Source: JAHJCW01 sp965369995
GTDB taxonomy: Bacteria > Fidelibacterota > Marinisomatia > Marinisomatales > JAHJCW01
Assembly: GCA_965369995.1 (NCBI GenBank)
Contig: CBDURO010000005.1
Location: 10,204 to 74,203 of the forward strand
Length of the DNA: 64,000 nucleotides
Reading direction: 5' to 3'
The position numbers were made by a program, and so were the translations under genes. The notes beneath the pieces are model-generated. The model was not told where the DNA came from, ran no database searches, and worked only from the letters and a program-made list of their open reading frames with translations. This document shows positions 54,336 through 61,985 of this stretch, in pieces; position 1 is the first letter of the stretch; every line of letters begins with the position of its first letter.

Positions 54336-55048
54336 AAACGTTGATAGTAACACCTACTTATAACGAGAGTAAGAATATTGGATCGCTTATTACTTCATTG
54401 AATAGGATAGACCCAAATTATCATATATTGGTTGTTGATGATAATTCGCCTGATGGTACCGCTAAAATTGTAATTCAATTACAGAAAAAATACAAAAATC
54501 TTCATTTAGCTGAACGTCCCAAAAAACGAGGACTCGGGACTGCTTATTGTTTTGGATTCAAATGGGCGCTGGAACACGATTATGATTATATCGTACAGAT
54601 TGATGCAGACCTATCACACAATCCCGAAGATGTTCCCCAAATGGTGGAATTATTAAAAGAACATGATTTAGTTATTGGTAGTCGCTATTGTGATGGTATC
54701 AGCGTAGTTCGTTGGCCGTTACGGCGATTGATTTTAAGTTATTTTGCAAATCTTTATTCGCGTATTGTTACCGGAGTTAAGATCAGAGATTTAACCGGCG
54801 GATTTAAAGTTTGGCGTAGAAAAGCCCTTGAGAATATTGATTTAGATAATATCCGTTCGCAAGGCTATGCATTTCAAATTGAGATGAATTTTCATGCACA
54901 ACGCAAAGGATATCGCATCCATGAACATCCGATTATTTTTATTGATCGTACAATTGGTGAATCAAAGATGTCACGTAAAATAATGTTTGAAACAGCTTAT
55001 TTGGTTTGGCAATTCCGGTTCTGGAAAATTTTTGGTTGGTATAAGTGA
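54332..55048 (+). CDS. Polyprenol-phosphate mannosyltransferase-like GT2
   Basis: This is a soluble family 2 glycosyltransferase of 238 residues of the dolichol-phosphate mannose synthase (DPM1) type, which loads a sugar on a lipid carrier. It shows VTPTYNESKNIGSLI, the nucleotide-binding VVDDNSPDGTA, the metal motif QIDADLSHNPEDVP (DxD-like) and the late segment DLTGGFKVWRRKAL, all typical. There is no C-terminal membrane domain. The donor sugar is inferred from family. It overlaps both neighbours by 4 bases. Confidence 0.87.
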   Translation: MKTLIVTPTYNESKNIGSLITSLNRIDPNYHILVVDDNSPDGTAKIVIQLQKKYKNLHLAERPKKRGLGTAYCFGFKWALEHDYDYIVQIDADLSHNPEDVPQMVELLKEHDLVIGSRYCDGISVVRWPLRRLILSYFANLYSRIVTGVKIRDLTGGFKVWRRKALENIDLDNIRSQGYAFQIEMNFHAQRKGYRIHEHPIIFIDRTIGESKMSRKIMFETAYLVWQFRFWKIFGWYK

Positions 55049-57111
55049 GCAAAACTATTCCCAAAGTATCAGTATTAATTGTCAGTTATAATGTAAAACA
55101 ATACATTATTCATTGTATTGATTCCATTAATAAATCGGATTATGCCGGACAGATTGAAATAATTGTTGTCGATAATAATTCATTTGATGGATCACTTGAT
55201 GAAATAAAATCAAAGATGAAAAGTGTGATTTGTATCCAAAATGATGTAAATGTTGGATTTGGGAAGGCAATAAATCAAACTGCTAGAATTGCTAGCGGAG
55301 AATATTATTTGATTTTAAATCCAGATACGATAATTGAAGAAAGTACAATTTCTACTTTTATCAATTATTTAGAGAAAGATAACACGATTGGTATGATTGG
55401 TCCAAAGATTGTTAATTCCGATGGATCTTTACAAAAAGGTAGTAAACGATCATTTCCAACTATTAGCGTAGCATTGCCAAAATTGATCGGTTTGGATAAA
55501 TTGTTCCCTAATTCAAAATGGGCTGGACGCTACAACTTGAATTATCTTAATCCGGATGAAATTCATAAAGTTGATGCAATTAGTGGTTCATGTATGTTCA
55601 TCAGATCAGAGTTATTTAATAAAATCGGCGGTTTTGATGAGCAATTCTTTATGTATGGTGAAGACCTCGATTTATGTTATCAAGTTCATAAACTGGGATT
55701 TGAGGTGCATTATTTACCGACAACTCAAATAATGCATTATCAAGGTGAATCAGTTAAATCCGCACCTTATGACAGCTTAAATGCTTTCTATCAAGCAATG
55801 ATATTGTTTTCCGAAAAACACTTCTCAAAAAGCAGAAGTATTTTATCTAAACTAGTAATCAGGTTGGGTATATATTTTCGTAAATTAATTTCAATAATCA
55901 ATGAAAAACGCTCGCAAATAATATCCGTCGCTTTAGATGCATTTGTAGTTTTATTCGCTTTTTTAATTGCATTTCCTTTACGGCTAAATAGTTTAGATGC
56001 TTTTATAGTAAGTAAAGGGCTTATCCCTGGAGTATATATTATATTTTGGATTATGGTATGCGCAATGTTTGAGTTGTATTCGCGCTATATTTTATCGTAT
56101 ACACGTGCAATTATGGCATCACTTTCCGGATTTTTTCTTGCTGTAGTATTTACATATTTCTTTAAACAGTACGCTTTTTCGCGATTAGTGATTATCGTTG
56201 CAACAACGATTATAACGATTTTAATACCCGGTTGGCGAATTTTAGCTCACTTTCTGATGTCGCGCGGAATTTTAAAGCCCACCAAGGAAAAACACCACGT
56301 TTTGTTTGCACGAAAAACTATCATTATGGGTACTGATAAGGAAGCGATAAAAATTGCGAAAAATATTCAAAAGAGGTTTGACACAGGATTAGACATTGTA
56401 GGATTTGTAGATCGTAAATTAACTATAGAACCTAAAGATTTGTTTTTACCATTTTTAGGAGCAGTATCAGATTTACGTGATATAGTTACAACTCATAATA
56501 TTCATGAAATTATTTTTTCAACAGACTCATTTTCGAATCAAAAGATTTTGGATTTGATGGATGAAACAAAGGATTTACATCTTACTTATAGAATGGTACC
56601 GCGTAATCAAGAAGTATTACTTGGTAAAGCATCAGTAGAAGAGGTTGGTGATTATTCTTTTGTTAATATCGAATATAACTTATTTCACAGATTACATAAA
56701 TTTACAAAAAGGGTTTTTGATATATTATTCGCGGTTGTATTATCAATATTATTATCACCAATTACTATTATTAATGTATTGACCAAAAAAATTGAAAAAA
56801 TTGAATTTTGGGGTGAAAATGGTAAGCAGTTTATCTCGTTAACGCTAAAAAGTAAAAAGAAAGTAAATCAAAAATATTTGTATCTATATTCAATTTTGAA
56901 GGGGGATATGAGTTTTGTCGGTTCATTGCTAATACCCACAAGTCAATCTGATCCAAATCTTATATGCAAACCGGGACTCACTGGTTTAGCAAAAATGCGA
57001 AATTCAAAATTCACTCAATCTGATAGAAATGTTTTAGATCACTATTATGTTCAAAATCAAAGTTTAACATTAGACATTGAAATAATTTTAAAAACAATTT
57101 TTAGAAATTAA
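55045..57111 (+). CDS. GT2 glycosyltransferase fused to a degenerate phosphoglycosyl transferase
   Basis: This is a 688-residue two-part enzyme. Residues 1-260 are a rhamnosyltransferase-like GT2 domain (VSVLIVSYNVKQYI, NPDTIIEES, GGFDEQFFMYGEDLDLCY). From about 295 come four membrane helices, a Rossmann-like middle (TIIMGTDKEAIKIAKNIQ) and a WbaP/WcaJ-type C-terminus with KRVFDILFAVVLSILLSP, KGDMSFVG (619 on) and KPGLTGLAK. The catalytic Asp-Glu of SLDELPQL is replaced (aligned segment NQKYLYLY) and the KFRSM stretch is missing, so the transferase half is probably inactive. The GT2 half looks intact. The start is a GTG in a 4-base overlap. Confidence 0.82.
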   Translation: MSKTIPKVSVLIVSYNVKQYIIHCIDSINKSDYAGQIEIIVVDNNSFDGSLDEIKSKMKSVICIQNDVNVGFGKAINQTARIASGEYYLILNPDTIIEESTISTFINYLEKDNTIGMIGPKIVNSDGSLQKGSKRSFPTISVALPKLIGLDKLFPNSKWAGRYNLNYLNPDEIHKVDAISGSCMFIRSELFNKIGGFDEQFFMYGEDLDLCYQVHKLGFEVHYLPTTQIMHYQGESVKSAPYDSLNAFYQAMILFSEKHFSKSRSILSKLVIRLGIYFRKLISIINEKRSQIISVALDAFVVLFAFLIAFPLRLNSLDAFIVSKGLIPGVYIIFWIMVCAMFELYSRYILSYTRAIMASLSGFFLAVVFTYFFKQYAFSRLVIIVATTIITILIPGWRILAHFLMSRGILKPTKEKHHVLFARKTIIMGTDKEAIKIAKNIQKRFDTGLDIVGFVDRKLTIEPKDLFLPFLGAVSDLRDIVTTHNIHEIIFSTDSFSNQKILDLMDETKDLHLTYRMVPRNQEVLLGKASVEEVGDYSFVNIEYNLFHRLHKFTKRVFDILFAVVLSILLSPITIINVLTKKIEKIEFWGENGKQFISLTLKSKKKVNQKYLYLYSILKGDMSFVGSLLIPTSQSDPNLICKPGLTGLAKMRNSKFTQSDRNVLDHYYVQNQSLTLDIEIILKTIFRN

Positions 57112-57112
57112 T

Positions 57113-58069
57113 ATGGCACGAAAATATTTAGATTTTGAAATACCTATAAAAGAAATAGATGAAAAAATTGCGGAACGAAAAGCATTGCTAATTGAATGTA
57201 ATGGCGGAAATGCTGATTTAGTAGCTCTTGAGACTAAACGGAATAAAATAATAGGAAATATTTTTTCCAAGTTGAATAGATGGCAGCGAGTTCAATTAGC
57301 ACGTCATCCTGAACGACCATATAGTTTAGATTATATTCAGTCATGGTCTCCGGATTTCATTGAATTACATGGCGATCGTAATTTTGGAGATGATAATGCA
57401 ACGATTACTGGCATTGGTACGATTGATGGAATTAAAGTTGCATTTGTGGCACACCAAAAAGGTAGAAATACCAAAGATAATATAGTACGTAATTTTGGTA
57501 TGATGCGACCGGAAGGATATCGTAAAGCATTAAGAATAATGAAATTAGCTGAAAAATTTAATTTACCGATCATTTCATTAATTGACACACCGGGAGCTTA
57601 TCCGGGAATTGGAGCTGAAGAGCGCGGACAAGGTGAAGCTATCGCAAAAAATCTATTGGAAATGTCAAAATTAAAAACACCAATAATATCGATTGTAATT
57701 GGGGAAGGTGCCAGTGGAGGAGCATTGGGAATAGGTATAAGCGATAGAATGATAATGTTAGAAAATACCTGGTATTCTGTTATCAGTCCTGAAGGATGCG
57801 CATCAATTTTATGGCATGATGCAAGTAAGGCCAAGCAAGCTGCCGAATCTTTAAAACTAACTCCCACAGATCTAATGGAATTAGGTATTTGTGATAGAAT
57901 TGTTCAAGAACCAATTGGCGGAGCTCATGATAATCAAAAACAGATGTTTGAGATTCTAAAAGCAGTCATAATTGAAGAGCTTAAATTATTTGATGATGTG
58001 GCAAAAGATACTTTATTTGATAAGAGAATTGAAAAATATGATCAAATGGGATCTTTTATTGATCAGTAA
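57113..58069 (+). CDS. accA: Acetyl-CoA carboxylase carboxyltransferase subunit alpha
   Basis: This subunit transfers the carboxyl group from biotin to acetyl-CoA, making malonyl-CoA for fatty acid synthesis. It has 318 residues, standard length, with the N-terminal helix pair (LDFEIPIKEIDEKIAERK), RHPERPYSLDYI, HGDRNFGDD and the oxyanion region LIDTPGAYPGIGAEERGQ followed by GEGASGGALGIG. accD is not in the window. The ATG comes 1 base after the previous stop and the stop shares a base with the thioesterase start. Confidence 0.95.
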   Translation: MARKYLDFEIPIKEIDEKIAERKALLIECNGGNADLVALETKRNKIIGNIFSKLNRWQRVQLARHPERPYSLDYIQSWSPDFIELHGDRNFGDDNATITGIGTIDGIKVAFVAHQKGRNTKDNIVRNFGMMRPEGYRKALRIMKLAEKFNLPIISLIDTPGAYPGIGAEERGQGEAIAKNLLEMSKLKTPIISIVIGEGASGGALGIGISDRMIMLENTWYSVISPEGCASILWHDASKAKQAAESLKLTPTDLMELGICDRIVQEPIGGAHDNQKQMFEILKAVIIEELKLFDDVAKDTLFDKRIEKYDQMGSFIDQ

Positions 58070-58464
58070 TGATTGAGTACAATTACAAAACCCGCGTTTA
58101 TTACCGCGATGTTGATCAGATGGGCATTGTGTATTACACACGATATTTGGAATATTTTGAAGCTGCTAGAACGGAATTATTGCGTTCAATCGGACTTGAC
58201 GTCACAAAAATAGAACAAATGGGTTATTTTTTACCGGTTATATCTTGCCATTGTGATTATAAAAAATCAGCAAAATTTGATGATGAATTAGATATTATCA
58301 CAAGGATCAATGAACTGCCAAGATCATCTATGAAAATTGAATATGAAGTATTTAACTCAGTTAAAAAATTATTAGTGACCGGTTATACAGTTCATTCTTT
58401 CATAAACTCCAATGGAAAAGCTGTTAAACCACCGAAAGTATTGATTGAAAAACTAAGAGGATAA
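58069..58464 (+). CDS. YbgC-type acyl-CoA thioesterase
   Basis: This is a hot-dog fold 4HBT thioesterase of 131 residues. It opens YKTRVYYRDVDQMGIVYYTR, where the Asp before the QMGIVYY segment is the catalytic residue of the YbgC group, followed by the dimer-interface YLEYFEAARTELLRS. It hydrolyses short acyl-CoA thioesters. Its start overlaps the accA stop by one base (TAATG), which agrees with a role in acyl metabolism. No Tol-Pal genes are adjacent. Confidence 0.88.
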   Translation: MIEYNYKTRVYYRDVDQMGIVYYTRYLEYFEAARTELLRSIGLDVTKIEQMGYFLPVISCHCDYKKSAKFDDELDIITRINELPRSSMKIEYEVFNSVKKLLVTGYTVHSFINSNGKAVKPPKVLIEKLRG

Positions 58465-58465
58465 A

Positions 58466-59585
58466 ATGTTGAAAGAAATGTTGAGTGAATCGAAATCCCG
58501 ACTTTTGTCGGGGAAATCCCGCCTGTCCCGCATTAATTGGGGATTATTATTGGGGAAAAAGTTAGTAATCTTTATTTCACTTATGTTACTTTTTTCTTAT
58601 GCAAAAAAAGAACCAATGATTGCTTGGGAAAAGAATGTAACCTTTGCTGAAATATTAGAATCTGCAGGTGAAAAATATGTAATGCTTGATTTTGTTAGAG
58701 ATGGATGCAGTTGGTGTATTCGGTTGGATGCCGATACCTTTACCGATTTAGAAGTAATAAATTATGTAAACACCAATGGCTGTTAAAATGCATGCTGACA
58801 GTACTGAAGGAAAAGCTTTAATTGAACATTATAAAATTTCCGGTTTCCCGACAATGATATTTGTCGATTCAAATAGTGTCGAAATAAATAGAATAATTGG
58901 ATATTTACCACCAAAAAAATTCCTTAGCGAATTAAAAAGAATTCAGAGTGGTGAAAATACAATAGCTGATTTCATTAAAAGGACTACCCAAAATCCCAAT
59001 GATTTTGATCTATGGAAAATATTAGCAGGAAAGTATGAAGATAGGGGAGATCTACCATCTGCTGTTGAAGTTTGGGAATCGGTTGCCGAAGCGAATATTG
59101 GTGATCAAGTATTAGTAAATTATAAATTAGTTGAGTTGTATGCGCATATTAATAAAAATGTATCTGGTTTAGAAGAATTTGTAGTAAATAATTTGGATAG
59201 CGAATTTGCTCCATATGCTTTTAGAAATATTATAAATGTACAAAGAAGGAATAAAGATATTGAAGCTGAAGTAAAAACGTGGATTAATTTTGTACATTAT
59301 ATGGAATTGAAACAAACGCAAACCGCCGGATTTTATAACAGCTTTGCGTGGCGCATGAGTGAAGTTAATAAAAAATTAGATTTAGCATTAGAAAAGATTC
59401 GTAGCGGTATTGTAATGGTAGCTGAAGATGATTTATCAAGTCTTGCGGGATATATGGATACCGAAACAGAAGTATTATGGAAAATGGGAAATATTGATGA
59501 TGCTGTGAAAATAATTGAAAAATGTATATCTTTACAGCCGGATGATAAATATTTTCAAGATCAAAAGGCGAAATTTTTAGGGTAA
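58466..59585 (+). pseudogene. Exported thioredoxin-fold/TPR protein, frame broken by one base
   Basis: The gene begins with a hydrophobic signal (KKLVIFISLMLLFSYA) and a thioredoxin-like domain with active site DGCSWCIRLDADTF. This frame ends at 58786. The second frame, from about 58776, continues with the expected rest of the fold (YKISGFPTMIFVDSNSVE with cis-Pro) and helical TPR-like repeats to 59585. Removing one G of the GG at 58778-58779 would join them. AGAGG lies 5 bases before ATG 58466. A palindromic insert codes residues about 10-24. It could be a real break or an assembly indel; each piece keeps normal codon use. Confidence 0.78.
58496..58545 (+). repeat. Palindromic GC-rich insert inside the thioredoxin-like gene
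   Basis: CCCGAC-TTTT-GTCGGG (58497-58512) is a 6-bp hairpin, followed by AAATCCCGCC and TCCCGCATTAATTGGGGA, which has CCC/GGG arms. The TCCCGA core recurs in the hairpin at 63625. The G+C content is far above the surroundings. It is read in frame as KSRLLSGKSRLSRIN before the signal peptide. Confidence 0.5.
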
Positions 59586-59602
59586 TTGTAAAATATATCA
59601 TT

Positions 59603-60202
59603 ATGGACATACCAACTCTCAAAAATAATACCCCTAAAACAAATAGTGTGATCAAAAAAGCTATTGGGAGATTTATGCTTTGGTGTTATCGTTGGCGTGT
59701 TGAGGGTGAGGTACATAATGCTAAGAAGTTCATGGTAATCCTTGCACCGCACACGTCCTATTGGGACTTTTTAACCAACATGGGAACAATGCTGGCGCTG
59801 GGCGTGCATAACCGCTGGTTCGTCGCCGATGCGTTTTGCTGGTGGCCGCTCGGTTATTTCATGCGTTGGATGGGTGGTATACCAATTGACCGCAGCTGTC
59901 CGCAGGATTTGGTATCGTTTACCATAAGTAAGTTTGCTGATCATGATGAGTTGATCTTAGCACTGTATCCCGAAGGTACGACCAGAAAGGTGGAAAAGTG
60001 GAAAACCGGATTCTGGCGTATTGCTCACGGTGCAGGTGTACCAATACAATTTTTAGCTGTAGATTATGAAAAACGCGCCAGCGTGTTTGGTCCTGTGATT
60101 CAACCGACAGACAATATTGAAGCCGATATGAAGAAAATCCATGCGTTTTTTAAAGATGTGACCCCAAAAACCCCTGGAAATTTTGCCGGGGAGTATTTTT
60201 AA
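59603..60202 (+). CDS. PlsC-family acyltransferase-like protein
   Basis: This is a 199-residue member of the glycerol-phosphate acyltransferase superfamily, with APHTSYWDF (H-x4-D catalytic pair) near residue 49 and LYPEGTTRKVEKWKTG (the EGTR substrate motif). It is shorter than typical PlsC and has no clear membrane anchor. The middle (about 59770-59890) is markedly richer in G+C than its neighbours, with codons such as CTG, GCG and CGC, which suggests transfer from another genome. Substrate is uncertain: lysophosphatidate is the family default. Confidence 0.85.
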   Translation: MDIPTLKNNTPKTNSVIKKAIGRFMLWCYRWRVEGEVHNAKKFMVILAPHTSYWDFLTNMGTMLALGVHNRWFVADAFCWWPLGYFMRWMGGIPIDRSCPQDLVSFTISKFADHDELILALYPEGTTRKVEKWKTGFWRIAHGAGVPIQFLAVDYEKRASVFGPVIQPTDNIEADMKKIHAFFKDVTPKTPGNFAGEYF

Positions 60203-60283
60203 ATTAATATTAATGTTTTTTAGGGCATAGAAATAGATGTTATCTTGAATGAAAAATTATTTTGTTGAAGAAATTATTAGAAA

Positions 60284-60646
60284 ATGAGTCATCAAATCAA
60301 CAAAACAAAATTCGGTTTAATACAAATTGAAGGAATAACATATAATCACGATGTAATCATTGGATTGGACGGAGTGGTAATGAAACGGAAAAAGAAGCTC
60401 TCCAAAGCAATTTATGGTACTTCTCATAAAGTCTCATTGGATGAAGCGCAATATATTTATGAAAAGGGAGCTGAACGATTGATTATCGGTTGTGGACAGT
60501 ACGGAGTATTATATCTTTCCAGTGAAGCTGAACTGTTTTTCCAAGAAAAGGGTATAAAAGTTGAGATTTCTTCGACTCCTGAAGCAATTCAACTTTGGAA
60601 TACTACTAAAGGAAAAACAATCGGTTTATTTCACGTCACGTGCTGA
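60284..60646 (+). CDS. Mth938-like domain protein (DUF498)
   Basis: This is a 120-residue protein of the Mth938/NDUFAF3-like fold. Diagnostic stretches are GITYNHDVIIGLDGVVMKRK, the central RLIIGCGQYGVLYLS and the late STPEAIQLWNTTKG. Function is not established in bacteria. It is the last + strand gene; the next gene faces it from 60677. Confidence 0.75.
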   Translation: MSHQINKTKFGLIQIEGITYNHDVIIGLDGVVMKRKKKLSKAIYGTSHKVSLDEAQYIYEKGAERLIIGCGQYGVLYLSSEAELFFQEKGIKVEISSTPEAIQLWNTTKGKTIGLFHVTC

Positions 60647-60676
60647 TATTGAGGAGTGATTTTTTCATTTTTAAAG

Positions 60677-61342
60677 TTAATTAGACTTTTTACCAAGCAT
60701 AAAAGCAGCTATTAGACTGCTAATACCAAAGATCAATCCGAGGAAGAACAAAGCCCACGAATATTCGACATTTGCGTAGCCATTTTCAGAAATCATTGCT
60801 GAATTATTAACGAAAGAATAAAACCAAACTGCAAAGCCTAAGAATTGTAGTATTACAACTGTGAAGTTGAATCTTAAATTTGTGCCATTACTTTCGTGTA
60901 GGATAATAAAAATACTACTAATTATAAAATAAGTGCTTATTAATATAGGCACTATTATTGGACTATACCATGCTACTGGAATTAAGAATAGTGTATCCCA
61001 ATCCATTATTGTTGCAGGCCAATCAAGGAATATTTTTAAGCCAACATAATAGAAAATATCCCAAATTCCAAATGCGAGGAAAAACATCGCTAATCGTGTG
61101 CGCCAATTAAATGCGGCTAAGATGGATAAGGTTGTTATCATTATAATAGTCATTGATTCACGGATTGCTTCAAGTGTGAAGTTAAAGTCTGAAATAGGAG
61201 TATTAGCAATATTTCCATCCGGTGGGAATATGATTTGTCTAATATACGCAACGCAAATTGCTTCTAATAGCCCCATTGCAATAGCAAATAAGATAACACT
61301 GATTAAGCGTGTTTTTACGGAAAGTGAATCGAGATTTTTCAT
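60677..61342 (-). CDS. Multi-pass membrane protein of unknown function
   Basis: I do not recognise this 221-residue protein. It has about six membrane helices: VKTRLISVILFAIAMGLLEA, a segment after AIRESMTIIMITTLSILAAF, LAMFFLAFGIWDIFYYVGL, SPIIVPILISTYFIISSIF, VVILQFLGFAVWFYSF and ALFFLGLIFGISSLIAAFML. A loop near residue 90 has the motif WDIFYY and another PATIMDWDTLFLIPVAWYSP. No enzymatic residues stand out. It is convergent with the Mth938-like gene and separated from the DUF35 gene by a 28-base palindrome. Confidence 0.65.
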   Translation of the reverse strand: MKNLDSLSVKTRLISVILFAIAMGLLEAICVAYIRQIIFPPDGNIANTPISDFNFTLEAIRESMTIIMITTLSILAAFNWRTRLAMFFLAFGIWDIFYYVGLKIFLDWPATIMDWDTLFLIPVAWYSPIIVPILISTYFIISSIFIILHESNGTNLRFNFTVVILQFLGFAVWFYSFVNNSAMISENGYANVEYSWALFFLGLIFGISSLIAAFMLGKKSN

Positions 61343-61351
61343 TTATTGTTA

Positions 61352-61379
61352 GTAGGGACAGGTTGCAACCTGTCCCTAC
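61352..61379. repeat. Perfect 28-base palindrome
   Basis: The arm GTAGGGACAGGTTG is followed at once by its exact reverse complement, with no loop. It lies in the 46-base gap between two minus-strand genes, 10 bases upstream of the start of the membrane protein. The sequence type (GGGACAGG...CCTGTCCC) resembles dispersed REP-like intergenic palindromes known from several phyla. Confidence 0.7.
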
Positions 61380-61388
61380 AGATTAATT

Positions 61389-61985
61389 TCAATTAAATGT
61401 AAATCCTTTAGGTAATTCCGATTCGGGTGTACCTTCCGGTACCCACGCTAAATCCAAAATCGTAAATGTTGGATCCTTTGATTGAAAAATCGGTAAAACC
61501 CGCATACCAATTTTTGGCTCACCGACAGGTAAATAACCCATCAAAATAGTTGAAACATCTTCAAATTCAATATTGATAAAGCGTATAGGTTTCTCTAAAG
61601 TATTGAAGGCGCCTGTACGTTTTGTTACCATGAAGGTATGAACGGTTGCAGTTTTCTTGGCAATTTCCGTTATATCAACTATTGTATTACGTTTAAGACA
61701 GTCCGGACAATGTATTTTAAATGGTACATGAACCGTTCCGGTATGTTCACAATCAGAATTATCACAACGGGTTCCAAGCAGTTTACCGTCCTTTAATGAA
61801 TCAAAGAACGGAGCCTCCCCGCCATACATATGAACATAAGTCATATCTCTTGGATTTGTAACACCATTTAACTCACCACTTTCATTTCTAATGGGAGTAT
61901 TAGGATAAATATAGTGAAATTTCCCTTTAAATTGGAAACGACCATCTACAACTTTTACCGTTCCACGATCTTTTAAGTCAGCCAT
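61389..61985 (-). CDS. DUF35 OB-fold/zinc-ribbon protein, partner of the thiolase-like protein
   Basis: This 198-residue protein has a rubredoxin-like zinc ribbon (RCDNSDCEH then IHCPDC, four Cys) followed by an OB-fold (AKKTATVHTFMVTKRTG, RFINIEFEDV, GMRVLPIF). DUF35 proteins bind next to SCP-x-type thiolases and related acyl-CoA enzymes and help channel CoA substrates. Its gene starts 1 base after the stop of the thiolase-like gene, so the pair is cotranscribed. The N-terminal 60 residues are an extra helical part as in ChsH2-type proteins. Confidence 0.85.
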   Translation of the reverse strand: MADLKDRGTVKVVDGRFQFKGKFHYIYPNTPIRNESGELNGVTNPRDMTYVHMYGGEAPFFDSLKDGKLLGTRCDNSDCEHTGTVHVPFKIHCPDCLKRNTIVDITEIAKKTATVHTFMVTKRTGAFNTLEKPIRFINIEFEDVSTILMGYLPVGEPKIGMRVLPIFQSKDPTFTILDLAWVPEGTPESELPKGFTFN

